Part shown: one piece after another, positions 1-12,800 of the stretch
Position numbering within the stretch: position 1 is the stretch's first letter
Layout of the letters: every line of letters starts with the position of its first letter
Source of the DNA: Membranipora membranacea
Lineage: Eukaryota > Bryozoa > Gymnolaemata > Cheilostomatida > Membraniporidae
DNA: 64,000 bases
Reading direction: 5' to 3'
NCBI GenBank assembly: GCA_914767715.1
Contig: OU612069.1
Location: 17,233,387 to 17,297,386 of the forward strand
Notes under the pieces: model-generated
Databases searched by the model: none
Seen by the model: the letters and a program-made list of their open reading frames with translations, nothing else
Told to the model about the DNA's origin: nothing
Translations under genes and position numbers: made by a program

Positions 1-640
1 GCTGATAACTTCTCGATTTCAAGAAAAGGCTAGACCATGCAATGATGAAGGATGTTATCTCCTGTGTGGTTATGCAGCAACCCACTGGTGTGAATTGTCA
101 TGTTTGTATCAGTATCAATTAAAAGTTTGACAAATTGTTTGTAATTGTGGTATTAGGTCAGACTCGCGCTAACAGATTGAATTAGGTTTTCGGGTGAGGA
201 TTTTGGCCAGCAAAACCATAAGCCCATTTATTTGTAGTGACCTCACTTAGATTGTCAAGCTAGCAGAAAACAATGTCCATACATTGCTTCATTTTTTTTT
301 AAATGTTATATTGGTTATTATAGAAATTTCATGAAAATCGATTATTGGCAATGAGTGGAAGAATAAATTTTATGACTTTACCATTAGTAAGATAGCAATG
401 AAAATTCCATTTTTGTATAGTATATATATAGCTTCCTTTTTAAAAAGTGGATTTGCCAGCAGAACCAAATGAGATCACTTATTTATATCTAAAATGAATG
501 CTCTTCTGAGTAAGGTAGATAGTCAGGAAGATAGTTTCCAAAGTGCCAATGAATAAGTCACTGATAACTTCAAACCCTCCCTGTTCAAACTAACTGGTTA
601 CAAACACTGATCACAACTCAACCCATTATTAAATCATTGG
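1..640. other. Non-coding, no gene recognised
   Basis: AT-rich sequence with no reading frame or splice pattern I can support. It probably lies in the intron or 3' part of the minus-strand gene whose first coding exon is at 776-973, because that exon's donor points into this stretch. A perfect 10-bp inverted repeat (CCAAGGAGTT / AACTCCTTGG) sits just beyond, at about 655-678. Confidence 0.5.
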
Positions 641-775
641 TTAAACCACCACACCAAGGAGTTCTCTAACTCCTTGGACTAGATCAAACAACAATAAATC
701 AATGAGCATGGTTTGCATTAGAAAAACCTTCACTAAGGCACAGCTGAGTTTTTGCTCAAAATCAAAGAGACTCAC

Positions 776-973
776 CTGTGGCTTCCTGACTCTTATGGTT
801 TCCTCCTCTTTTTCAGTTCTGATAACCACATGATGCCTAGCTCCATGCAGGCATACCTGGCAGGTGTGAAGTCCCTTGTTGTGAGTAAATTGCTTACACT
901 CACAGCAGCTGACCTGACAGGCACCTCGTGACTTTCCAAACATATCGATGTTGTTATTAAGGTTATTAGCCAT
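776..973 (-). CDS. First coding exon of a small cysteine-rich protein, unknown function
   Basis: An ATG at 973 opens 66 codons. They end at a textbook donor (CACAG|GTGAGT on the minus strand, exon end 776) in phase 0; the frame past the donor is intronic. The peptide has a short Asn-rich start, then a Cys/His cluster at about residues 19-48 (CxxxCCxC, then HTCQVC, then H pairs) like a small zinc-binding knuckle, then a charged tail (EKEEE). I do not recognise the family. No downstream exon can be assigned within 1-770, so the gene probably continues off the left edge. Its upstream side carries the 31-bp-phased repeat array at 1166-1340, which may be its promoter. The start choice rests only on being the first ATG of the open exon. 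Confidence 0.45.
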
Positions 974-1165
974 TATTAGGTTGAGTAGGTACTACTAGTC
1001 TGTGTGAGTTGCTATCTGTGAATGAATGTGTATGCAGACCAAGTTGAAAATAGTGTAACGTTTAACACCTCCAAAAGACAGAGAAGACTCCGCCCATCCT
1101 TCCGATTGCCTACTACCAGACTATTCAATTTGGGAGTCGTGTCCTCTTGATTGATAAATGTGGCT

Positions 1166-1340
1166 CTAGCCGAGCTGCGCCACGTGAAAATGTTCCTCTA
1201 GCCGAGCTGCGCCACGTGAAAATTGCCTCTAGCCGAGCTGCGCCACACGTAAACGTCACCTAGCCGAGCTGCGCCATATGTAAAACTCATGTAGCCGAGC
1301 TGCGCCATTATGAAATATTTTCAACACATGGCGCAGCTCG
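1166..1340. repeat. Five direct plus one inverted 17-bp motif at 31-32 bp spacing, upstream of the Cys-rich gene
   Basis: The motif CTAGCCGAGCTGCGCCA starts at about 1166, 1198, 1229, 1260 and 1291 (the last with G for the first C), giving spacings of 32, 31, 31 and 31 bp. A partial inverted copy (TGGCGCAGCTCG) lies at 1329-1340. Units 1 and 2 run into CACGTG, a palindromic E-box; unit 4 has CATATG. The motif is GC-rich in AT-rich surroundings, and the spacing is close to three helical turns. It could be a small minisatellite or a phased array of protein-binding sites 5' of the gene at 776-973. Confidence 0.75.
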
Positions 1341-2694
1341 TCTGCCGTACCATCTTTTCCTTGTACAAAATGGGTATTTGTTGATTAGCTGTGGTTTTGG
1401 TCATACATACAGTGTCTGATTGAGTGAAGAGAGCCAAGGGTTATTATATAGGGGTGCTTCACTACATCCGGAATGCTGACTTTTCGATGGAGGTCAATTG
1501 ACCGATGCTTCTGCAGCCCTGTCATGCACACTCATCTTTAGATATTCCAGTTTTAACTCACCAGGCTTTGATAAGGGATGACTGGGCTATCATATGGAGT
1601 TACACATACAGAAAAACAACAAGAATTGGAGGCTACAGGGTAAGTTAAAGGCAGTGATGTCTGAATGACAATTTTTCAACCAACAGCCCAAAAAGTTGGA
1701 GCCAACTTGGCAAGTAAAAATTGTTTTAAGCCTTAACCTTCTTTAACTGTGCTAGAAGAGACGTCAAACATTTCCTCACCGTGGCTTAAAATTAGTTTAT
1801 GTGGATTTAGTGACTGCAACTTGCTCTGAAAAAAACAGTAATATCGTGATTTTTGTAAATATTAAGAAATTTGTGGTTCGGTTTGGCACCTTCCATTTGG
1901 ACTCCCTTTGGACCAAACCCTCACCACACCAAAAAATCTATTCTTTAGGACTCTCTTTTGGTCCATTTGAATAGAAATTCAGGATTATTCCAATACTTTT
2001 TGCTGAAGACAGTGTGAAAGTAAGGGCCTCTCCAGGCTTTTTATTATGGTTTTGACAGCATGTAAATATACTTTTCCGGTAAATGCTGTTGACTGATTCT
2101 ATATTATATCTTCAAGCAGACAACTTCTTGCTACACCCAATAGTATTGGATGAGTTAGATTCAACCAACTTTGTTAATAGATCGCATGTAATGTATAATC
2201 CAAACCAACTTGAGAACTCAAAAAGAGTAGATAGTAACAGACCTATCATAGCACTATGGCTTGCCTTTTGGTTTGGATTTTAATCCTTACCATTGTTAGC
2301 AAGAACTCTTTGCCAAACCTTATCTGAGTAAAGGAAGATGTCAATGATCATCATCGGAATTCCTGTAGATCTTGTTAAAAAAGAAAAAATAGGCTAAACT
2401 AACACAGTGAGTCAGACGTGTACTCACTTCCATTCTTTTTGATTCCCCCTGTTTGAATCATTTGCCATTTGGTCAATCTTTTTGATTCCCCCTGTGTGAA
2501 TCATTTGGTTCATCCCTGATCAAACTCAAGTCTACTAAAAAAAACCAACTGATCCCAGATTCTTAGGCCCTAAGCCAAACACTGACTGTATAATTGTGCA
2601 TGCCATATTTCTTGTTTTTGATCCTCTCAAACACTGTCTGTCCGAACCCTCGTGCACCTCATTGCTGTATATATATCTTCAATACCAGGTGTCA
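1341..2694. other. Non-coding, with a short tandem duplication
   Basis: No supported gene. About 2434-2508 holds two copies, 43-44 bp apart, of a segment containing TTTTTGATTCCCCCTGT and GAATCATTTG. The rest is AT-rich without recognisable signals. Confidence 0.4.
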
Positions 2695-3568
2695 TGGCTC
2701 CAGCCGGTAAAACCAGAAGTAAACCAGCAGCAGAGGCGAAATCCCCCAACCAAAAAACAGGTAAACAAAGCAAACATAGCAATATGCATGTTCTGTGTGT
2801 TACATGCGACAGTGAGGTTGGTAATGATGAGAAAAGTATGCCGTGTGACTTTTGTGATCACTATACTCACCTGAGTTGTGATGGTAAATACTCTGAGAAA
2901 CTATACACTCTGGTCTCAGAACAGGAGGGAAATCCCCTTGTCTATTTATGTTTAAACTGTAAACCAATGATATTACCGAAATGAGAAATTCCCTAGTATA
3001 GCTCACCAAAGAGAGCTCGATCTGATTAACCGTGACATTATTGTACAGGTTAAAGAAGCCAAGACAAAGTACTTGGACGTACACCTTACTGGTGAAATGG
3101 AACACGGCAATACCAAGCCGTTGTTTAACTACTGGGCCAGATGACATAGCTGCCATAACTCTAAAAATGTTTGCTGAAAATGTACCTTCTTTTATAGACT
3201 GTGTGTGCATCCTGTTTGAAACCAGTCTAAAAGAAGGAGCGGTACCAAAGGTGTGGAAAAGGGCAACCATTTGCCCCATCTATAAGGGAGGAAAAAGATC
3301 AGACCCTCACCACTATAGACCCATCAGTCTAACCTGTATACTATGTAAAACACTGGAACATGTTATTTGTTCAAACATGTGGTCGCACATTGAAAATGCT
3401 GAAATAATCAAAGATAACCAACATGGTTTCAGAAAAGGGCTTAACACTACTACACAGTTGCTGCATGTAGTCCACTTTGCTGCAGAGGCAATAGATAAAC
3501 AAAATGATTATTGTTTTAATATTATAGGACCCTTGAGAGAGCACATCGCCATAGCTGGGGTTGTATGA
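2695..3568 (+). pseudogene. Decayed non-LTR retrotransposon fragment (PHD finger + partial reverse transcriptase)
   Basis: From ATG 2695, about 96 codons encode a basic start and then a PHD-type zinc finger: CxxC, CDFC, HxxxC, and a final CLNC. This matches the PHD finger found in ORF proteins of CR1/jockey-like LINEs. After the stop at 2984, one frame to about 3144 carries the linker typical before LINE RT domains (...GNTKPLFNYW...). A second frame from about 3130 then has RT landmarks: TGPDDI, VPKVWK, RPISL, QHGFRKG. The endonuclease domain between finger and linker is absent, the linker and RT are in different frames, and the FADD-type catalytic motif is never reached. The copy is dead and internally deleted. 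Assignment to the CR1/jockey group is by motif only. Confidence 0.75.
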
Positions 3569-3690
3569 AGATAGTCTTCAAAGGTATGTTAGTACTGACT
3601 ATTGCATGTAGTGGGAGAGGAACTATTATTTTTAATAATTCACCACCACCAGGCCTTGCCCATCTGGACTAGGTTGGTACTATTACTAGT

Positions 3691-3778
3691 CACTGGTGCC
3701 AGTTCAATGGTTGAGGGCCCCAGTTGTCTGGGCCTCGACCACTGGAGCACTCAACCAATGGACTTGCACCAACTACAG
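3691..3778. mobile_element. Foldback element, copy 1 of a small family
   Basis: Arms at 3691-3715 and 3750-3778 are imperfect inverted repeats (CAATGGTTGAG against CTCAACCAATG, then TTGCACCAACTACAG). The right arm is closely related to the foldback at 5120-5183, so both are probably copies of one MITE-like family. No target duplication could be fixed. Confidence 0.5.
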
Positions 3779-5119
3779 AAGGCATGTGCTGTTAATATTA
3801 AGAGTCCACTATACAACATTACAAGGCCTACTACTAGGGAAGGCACAACAATGGTTCATAATGTGTTGGCAATCAATCAAAGCCAACACATTAGGCCTAT
3901 TGGTTAATATAATGGCCTACAAGAAAAGAGATTCAACAAACAACTGAGCAGTATCATCATGCTAGTATTACTAAATTGGTTGAAGTTAGCTTCATTCAAT
4001 CATTGTGAATGACCGATGATCATTCGACCGTTGGGCTAACTTGAACGGATTTAGGAAAGGCCCGTTTGCACCTCCATCTGATGTCTGTGGATCAGCCCTA
4101 GATGGAGGGTAGATAGCAGATAGTTGGAGTCCATCTACTCTTACACCTTCTTTGCATTCACTCTGCGCTTTTAGTTTGATATGGAAACTGGGATGCTGAG
4201 GGTATTATGAAATTTTATGCTGTTCTAAATAGGCCCTAAAAATTCTTGCTGGCGACTGGTGTTGTAAAACATGTAGGCCTACTATAATACATGTCCCGTA
4301 TAGCAAGTGCCACACTTCGCACAACACCCGAGTGTTGGATTGGGCTAAGTACCTAGAACTAGAATATCCCTTAGCACGTAACATGACCTTCACCAACAAA
4401 CCCTCTACTATGAATATTTGATGAAACTGGCTACTACCCAAACAGAAAAGAAATTTTGCTGTAATGCATTTAAATATCAAACAAACAAGAAATTCATACA
4501 AAGTCTCTCTCCTATTAGTAGAAAGACTCTCTTGTTCAGTTTAAGGGCTCTGCCGTCAGGGATGACTATAGATTTGGCAAGACAACTACTTGTTGCTTCA
4601 CAATATTACTATATGAGCTATGAGGTGCATCTTGCCTTATCTTAGTAAGCTCGTGTTGTTGTAATTGTCAAATCAATACAAAAAAGAGGCTTCATAATAA
4701 AGTATGAACGGTGCATCGGATTGAGAACCTGAAATACATCTCACACACATCATGAGCATCATGTAGGTCTAACCCTTTATGCCTTTATGATGAATTTTTT
4801 ATGACAAAGTGCCCTGCGTAAGTCACATTTTTCACTCATGACACTTGAATTATATTGTACTCGTGACTGCACAATATAAATTCAGTATCTCAATTTGGCT
4901 AGAGCAGCCTCTCCCACCCTCCCTGGCTAGAGTATAGTCTCTGTCCTGACAATGTCTTTGAACATAAAATAATTTAGGATGAGGACTAGAATATGTTTTT
5001 TTGCTTTATACTCTTAGTAGGCTATGATAATTGGGGACATAATAGACATACTTGGTGAAAAATTCTGGCATGTCTATAGAAATGCATTCCCTATTTCCAT
5101 GGATAAATCCACAGGCCGT

Positions 5120-5183
5120 CTGTAGTTGGTGCAAGTCCAGTGGTCACTGGGGCACTCGACCACTGGACTTGCGCCAGCGACAG
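5120..5183. mobile_element. Foldback element, copy 2
   Basis: Left arm 5120-5145 and right arm 5158-5183 pair over 26 bp with only a few mismatches (GCAAGTCCAGTGGTC against GACCACTGGACTTGC), with a 12-bp loop. It is related to 3691-3778. Confidence 0.65.
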
Positions 5184-5670
5184 AAGGTTTGTTGTTAAAT
5201 TGATGGTCGCCACACACTCAAAAATCATAACCTTGAAATAATCCTTTGAAAGTATCAAGTTAAACTTCCTCGCATTCAATCCAATTAAAATATTGTTTTG
5301 AGCCAATGCACATATTCTAATTGACCACATGACCAGAGCAACACTTGCATCTATTAGACATGAACTGAACAAAGTTTCAAAACTATTCTTTCCTGTAAAA
5401 TTCTAATCAGGTTAATTTTGAAACCATGGTCAGATCAGGGGAGATCCTTCACAAGTTGAATGATAAACATTGTTGTTCTAGATATAATCAATAGAAGGTG
5501 TCAATTTACATCTAAATTTGAAACCATGGAGCGCTTAGTTCTAGACCACTATTGTAGTAAGTGATTACCTGCAAACAATTAATTCTATTCAAAGCAGGTA
5601 TTATCATTTGGATGAATCCTCAGTAGTTTCACAACAATGCAATAAACGGTTCTATATTAAAACCAGTTAT

Positions 5671-5688
5671 GAATCGCACGGTGGATTC
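5671..5688 (-). repeat. Inverted single copy of the GAAACCACCGTGCGATTA motif
   Basis: GAATCGCACGGTGGATTC matches the reverse complement of the right-side motif (TAATCGCACGGTGGTTTC) at 16 of 18 positions, including an uninterrupted 13-mer. It lies about 1.1 kb past the stop of the minus-strand DDE gene, in the opposite orientation to the cluster at 25.05-25.31 kb past the plus-strand partner gene. This is what subterminal binding sites of a transposon would look like. Confidence 0.55.
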
Positions 5689-6604
5689 ATTTCTAATCAC
5701 TATAAGATTGATATTGAAGCATTATCAATTCAAAACCCTCCCAAACGTATAATGAGCTGAACATGCTCTCCTCCAAGAAAGAGCTGGTCTGCTAGTTGTG
5801 AACTAATGTATGATTACATAGAGTTTAGCCTTGGTATGAGAAAGCACTATTACGGCCTAGGGAGATGCACAGGGAGATTATAACATTATATTCTATCCTA
5901 TATTCTTTATCCCTGAGTAACCCCTCCGTTGTTTCCATGTAGAACGTGATTTATCTTCACGTGTGGAATTTCCCACTGACTGACAAACATACAGGCACTG
6001 ACCCTCCCAACCATGCAAACTTAATCATTGACCAGAATGAGTAATAGATTGGCTCAGTAGGCCTAAAGCTCATACACAAGACAAATCTTAAAATTATAAT
6101 CTGACTGATTCCATGTATAACAGCAATTATGCCACAACTAGATTCGTATCTGGAACGCCTGGTTATAACAACAACTTTCATGCGAAGTTCTTTGTATCTG
6201 TTTCCTCACAGTTTTTTTTGGGAATAGTTTGATGAATACTTCCCTTGTCATGTTCACAATACATTGTCACAGTTATATGTAGAATTAGCCTATTTATTTT
6301 GGTACTTGATTTGAGATAATCTATATGAATATATATCCTATAGTTAAGGCAACAGTGCTGTGTGCTGAGACCCCCTACCATCACAGCCAATCGCTAGCAA
6401 TTGCAATCAGATTTTAATTTATTATTTAGGAGTTGTCCTCCTTTTAGCATGCCGTATTGTCACAAAATATATTTACTTACATAGCGTTTGAGTAGTGGTT
6501 GTTAAGACCCTAGCTGTGTGTGTGTGAAGTTTGCCATTCATAAAAATTCAAGACTTGACAGACCGTAAGGCACGAGGTAAGTATACTGTAAATCCCTGGA
6601 TAAT

Positions 6605-6610
6605 TTTATT
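6605..6610 (-). terminator. Candidate poly(A) signal of the DDE gene
   Basis: TTTATT on the plus strand is AATAAA on the minus strand, about 218 bp past the stop codon at 6828. It is the nearest exact hexamer noticed; usage is not proven. Confidence 0.35.
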
Positions 6611-6827
6611 CAGTCTGAAGTTGTAATAGAAAAAATTAACTTGAGTGCATTCAGCTGCAAGTGAAATTACAAATTTTATATAATAAAGAGTATATACAGC
6701 ATGAATGGAGTACAGTCCAAATAAAAAGTTGTTACATGTTATAACTGGGATTGGAGCGGCACAATGTCATAACCTCAAATCTGTATGACAAGACAGTGAT
6801 AAAATTGGAAATCGCACCATCACACAA

Positions 6828-9800
6828 CTAAATAAATACTCCTCGCTGTGAGATAACTTTATTGTTTTTATAGTAAAGAATGTCCATTGGTGCTTTGTTC
6901 CTAAGGGCACTTATCATAATATTACTTACATTATTCTGATTTGTGTCAGATATTAGATAGGCCCTTATGTTGGGGTCATAGTCTACGCTGGCAGAATAGC
7001 ACACTAGCATTGGGCCATTGAGTATCTTGTCAATGATCCATATTTCTGGCTGACCATCATCCAGCACAGATAAGCAGACTGCCATTCCAGCATGGTAGCT
7101 ACTCCCTTTATAATCCACTGATGTGACAACCCCTCCTTTATGATGATACGATGTTGGCGGAGTTACCAAATCAACCTGCTTGCTCCAGTGGTGGAATGAG
7201 TTGAGCTGGTATCTGGTGGCTACGGTCTTAGGTACATTGATGAAATTACCTGTGGATGGAGCAAAAAGCATCAGGAGTTAAACAATCTCTGTATAATATT
7301 AATGTTTGTTGTGAATGCTGAATGCGCTGATGTTGTGAGTATTGTTATAGAATTATTTAGTGTGAGGATGTAGCTGTTAGTGGGGGGTTGATTATAATTT
7401 TTTTCGTGTTTATGGTTAAATTCTGACTGATTAATATTTTATTAATTATCTATAGCATGCATATAACGATGTAAAATGATTGTTGGGTCAGAGGTAGTCC
7501 AAGCAGGTCCAAGTAGGTCCAAGTTTGGTCCATTTGCCGGTATTTGGAGTTGTTCCCCCTCCACTGGTCCCATTGCTGCGACTAACCAATAGAAGAGGAC
7601 CACCTGGTTTGTAGGCACACTGGATCAAACTGCTTCTAGGTCAGCGGTCAACAATTGTAAAACTGATTCATATGATTTCTGCATACACGATCTAACACAC
7701 AACAATAATATCGTAATGTTTCTATTTTTCAAATTGGCAACATCATTTGATCATATTTGATAGCAGTACTCATAACCAAAGACTCTCTTTACTCACATGA
7801 TGATGATGCGACTAGTTTAGCCATCTTATGCTTGGCTTCAAATCTGATGCACCAATAATCACTTAGTGGGCCATTACGTCGCACCGCCTGTCCATAATGG
7901 GTCATGAAATGATGCTTGGGCGTCAGTGTCTCTCCTGGGTATATCTGTAAATAAAAGGACAGCTGTGATGGCTAATAGGGTTAAGAATATATAAGCTCAT
8001 GCCAAATAATCAGGTTTGATGACAACTGGGAACATTGTTTATTATAAGGATACAAGAGCTCATTTAGTACATCAGTCCTAGATCAAGCATGCGTTTCCCG
8101 CCACCACAGGCTCACCAGTAGAAACGGGACAACTGGAATGCTGGCAAATTTACATAAATCCCTCAATGATAAAACTGATCAACGCACCGATAAAAAGTTC
8201 TCATGGTGAACCTGGACAAGCCATTCCAGTACATAGGTTGAAGATTCAGTTGTCACGGGACTGAATATATATTCCACAATCTCTCTCAGTTGAAGGTACA
8301 CTTCCCATTTCTCATCCCCCTTGCCTATCACACTCCCGATCATAAAAGGTAGCAACCTCAGCAAACACCACATCTGAGATGATGTCTGTCTGACCTTGAC
8401 TTCCCCACGCTCCAACAAAATAGCTGAAGGTTTGTTCTTCTTATCATGAAATCTACAAGAACACAAGTCAATTCATTTATATACAAACTTAATTTTATAT
8501 TCAAATTTCACTGATCATTTGGTTTATAAGAAGCTACGATATGATACAGCTACGACGGAGATGGGGGTCCGGCAGTAATTTATTCGTGAACAGATCTGTA
8601 CAATACAGCCCATAAGCAACTCTGTTTTTTGGACCATTGATTAATCATCTATCGTGTATCAACTACACTTTAATTCTTATGTGGTTGGCAGCATATCAGC
8701 TGGAGGCAACAATTTTTGATTATATGGCGCTGACAAAAATAAGGTAGCTTTCCTAATATCATTCATTTGTCTCCGTCGCCTAAACCACATTAATCATAAA
8801 TGGAGATTCATACCTATCAATTGATCATGTTATTGGGGTTTGAAAGCAAATGGCTTACCCGTAGTCATAAGATTTGATGATACCGTTGAGTTCGTTAAGA
8901 GAAATGAGCTTGCTACTAATAACATGAGTTAGCAAGAGGGCAACTTCCTTCTTAGCGATGCCTTCGAATATGTCATGCATGAGATCAGGGCAGAATGACT
9001 CCACAGCATTGAAGTATTTCAGTTCATCGAAAACGCAGGGCCCCTTGACTCCATGTTCTGATGATCCTGAGGGATTGTTAACATCAGTTTGATGATCTTG
9101 AGTATTCCTGAGTAAAGACTTGTCCTCCCTTGTAGCATGCTTGGTCTCAGCCTGATGCATCTTGCAGAATCGACAGAAGTGGTTGGCAGAAAAGCTACCC
9201 ATGAAACCTTGACTTTCGTTTGCTGCTAAGTTATCTCCTGGTAAATGAACAATGGTACCATATATTTTCTCTGGCATTCCTGTTATAACAAGTCCATTTT
9301 CCAGTCTCTTCAGGTCTTTAATCAATGGCCGGAGAACTCTAGCATGCCCGAATTCTTTTACATCACTTGAATGGGCTATTATAGCTAGGTGTATGGATGA
9401 TAGACTGCTCCTGTTTGGACAGTTTAATATGGAGAAGTAGTACATGGTGAGCTTGTTGATGCCAGATTTACTTCCTAGAGGATTTCCAACCTCGATATCG
9501 TCATTGTATACTGCTATCTTGAGGGCACAGGGATGGTTTTGGAATAGCTCATTTGTCTGTATGAGAGTCGCCACACCTGCTTCATGATCCCTGAATTAAC
9601 AAAGTAAGGTAAATTTAAGAACCCAAAATCAGATGTGATATCAACTGAAGGTAAATCTGACAAAATTTAAAGCAACCATTGGCTTAACCTGTTTTACGAT
9701 GCACACAATTACACCTCGTTTGGCAAAGATGTTGGCGTTTCAGGATGGTAAGATATAGAATGTTAATGTTTAGCAAAACTCTTAATGAAAAGAGTATTTC

Positions 9801-12800
9801 TCAGCGTACTTCTGTTGTTTAATCAAAAATGTAAAAAGGTACAAGTTCTTACCGAGTTTGATTGGATACTACAGCGTTCCTGAATTCCGGCTTTGAGTAC
9901 AGCAGTTGAAGGGTTTCCGTCAGAGGCACGTACTGTATTGTTGAAGCAACTGTTTGGGTCCCTGATGACTGAGAGTCAATTCGCGATCCTACAGCAACTT
10001 CATGTGGTCCAACCATTCCCTGAGCTATTAGTGTTTTGATTCTATGGTATTCAGTCTTGTAGTTAACAAAAGGATCGCCAACAGAGACAAAGATGTTTCT
10101 CATTTTGACCGAGAGAGTGTCATCAGCTAGCAAGAAAAAATTGAAAAAGATAAAAATATAAATTAAGTAAGAACAAAACAATGTCATGATCAACTGCATG
10201 CAGTTGGCTTATGAACACAAGGTACAGCCAATAATCCTGTCAGTGCTACTCCTGTCATTAGTAGTCATGTTGGGGCAAGAAAAACCTCAATCTGTGGAGC
10301 TTTTCAGTATTTTTATTTATTTGTCATGTTAATGAACGAAAACTCTATTTTGAATATGGTTATAAATTGAAATTTACAACCACAATATGGTGTTACCGTT
10401 TTACTAGCCTAAATTAATCAAATACAAGCCTAATCTTATATTCACTATATTCTGATGCTTCGAATGAGTTGTCCGCTCACGAATCAAATGAAGAATGCTT
10501 ACGATTTCTATTATGATAAAACTTTAAAAAAAAACTGCCGCCAGTCTTTTTCACTAACCATTCATCTACGCCATCATATGCTACCAAAGCTAATCAACAC
10601 GATTCCTGAATTTGAATGACGATGCTACCGGAAGTAAACCTAAATGCTGTTCCCATGTATCGATTAACCCTAAAATCGACATGGTCAATGTCACTTTCAT
10701 TAAAACTGTTCCTAGAAGCAATTAAACTATGACAAAAACAATTCGGGTTCATCCACATTAGTTTTTAGCTTAGGAATGGATGAAATAGAGAATATTAACC
10801 AGCCTTTCACTAGCTCCTCAGATCTTCGGCGAACATCCTCCAAAATGGTGTTCATCAGCTCCGAAGTTGCTTCTATAACATGTTGAATGGTCGACCGAGT
10901 TGTGCTTCCTTTACTGTATAACTCTAGTACGAATCTGGGAAATATAATTTAGCAGCTGATAGTGCCAGTGCATAGTTTTTTTATTATAGTTAGCCATCTC
11001 AGACATATTGACAGAATAAGAGTGTATTTGTGAGACTTCAACTGTCATTTTTATTATTTGCTGAATAAAATTTATTGCTGTGTACAATGAGTAACTGGGT
11101 ACTAACTTAGCCCAGTCAGAGTTTGTACTTAATTTATGTGTTCACCGTTGGTACTCCACCAGATTTTCCACATTGAGTAGCATTGTTACGCAATGTGATT
11201 TGCAGGTCACATCGATCATCGCCATTTATCTGATTTTCGACAAGCAAATCAATCGCCAGTAAAACGATGGATGGGAACTTACCTTGAGACAAACGATTCT
11301 ATGTGAGCGGACCCGTCCATTTGTATATCAGCACATGTGTTGTCGGCATCTTCCTGACACATATCATCTACTGCAGGCTCTGGACATTGACCTGCATACA
11401 TTCATCAAGGCATATTAATTACAGCTTTTAAAGGGTCCAAAATAAATTCATTGACTTTTATGTCACATTCAAGCCCAGCCAATGCACAATGGGTCTCCTT
11501 GCTCATGGACGCTTTCTTGAACAGAAGGGAAGTCAGCTCATCATTTTACTAAGAGTCAAGATCAAGATTAGAATGAAACTGTATTGAGGATGGATAACAT
11601 GTCTTCAGCTCACCTAGTGCAGTCGGCAACATTTGTTCTGGCTGAGATACGTCCTCAGGAGTTTTTGTGTAGTTTGTCTCTTCTACATTTGAATCATGAG
11701 AACATTTGCCTTCTATAAATTATAAAATATCACTGGTACTTAGCATGGGCATCGTGAAGTCCTTTTCCGCAATGTAAATGCCAGTCACATACAGAGTTAT
11801 TTTTCAATCGGTAAGTCATTGTTTTTAGAACCAAGATAGCAAATCTCAGTTCAATCCTCCTATTATGTTGAAGTCAGTATTTAAGACAAACTTCTTGACC
11901 TGCAAGTTCTCATTCCACTTTCCACAGTTAGGACGCATACCTGGGAAATTGCTCTGCTGAATCTTAGAATTTGGCCCGTGTTTACTTGTGACATGGTTGG
12001 TGAACTTTCTTGTACCCGTCGTGTTAAATGTACAGTTTCCACATTGCTGAAATAAACAATTATCAAAACAATGCAAATGAGGAGGACATCGATATTATCT
12101 TTGAGCAGCCAAATGATGACTTGTTGAAAAAAATTCTAACAATTTTGAAAACGTCACAAGAGTTTTTGTAAACGAAATTTTGCTGCTCAGCATAGGCACA
12201 CAAGCTGAAAAATTCAAGCGAAGTTATTCAAGAGCACTTTTCTGGCATATCGAACAATCTACATGCTTTACCAGAAAGAGGTATACACCCGAGGGCGCTG
12301 GGGGCTGGCACAGTCAACCTTTAAAGCTCCCCCAATGTGATTCAAACCCACAACTCTTGCAGCACTAATCGCCTGGTGCCGCAAGATCTACATGCTTTAC
12401 CATATAGTATTCAGACAGGCGACAGGGATATATCCAAAGAGCTATAATACCTCTAGAGTGGACAATGCAGTGCTCAAATGAGAAAATTCATGGCACAAAG
12501 AACGCAATCGGTTAGCAAAAGCTAAAAGGCAGATCATTGACTTTATCATTTGCAATGAAGTTAAATTATTTGCACACATAGCCATTTCCCCATGTATTAA
12601 GCACCATGCAGATCACTAAAAGGTCATTTCTCTAGCAGTCAGTGGATTAATATTCACTGTCTTCTCACATTAAAATAATCCAAAATCTCAGCTGCAAACA
12701 CATCCTTTTAAATTGCAACTACAGGGCTATCTGGTTGTCCTTGCCAGCCATGGTAGGTATGTGTCCTGTGTCTGAAGATATACCTTCATAACCAGCAAGT

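Larger units (their letters stand above)
3780..6600. other. Non-coding stretch
   Basis: No exon or gene supported. Several unrelated short open frames look random. It contains the foldback at 5120-5183 and the single motif copy at 5671-5688. The right part is the 3' flank of the minus-strand DDE gene. Confidence 0.5.
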
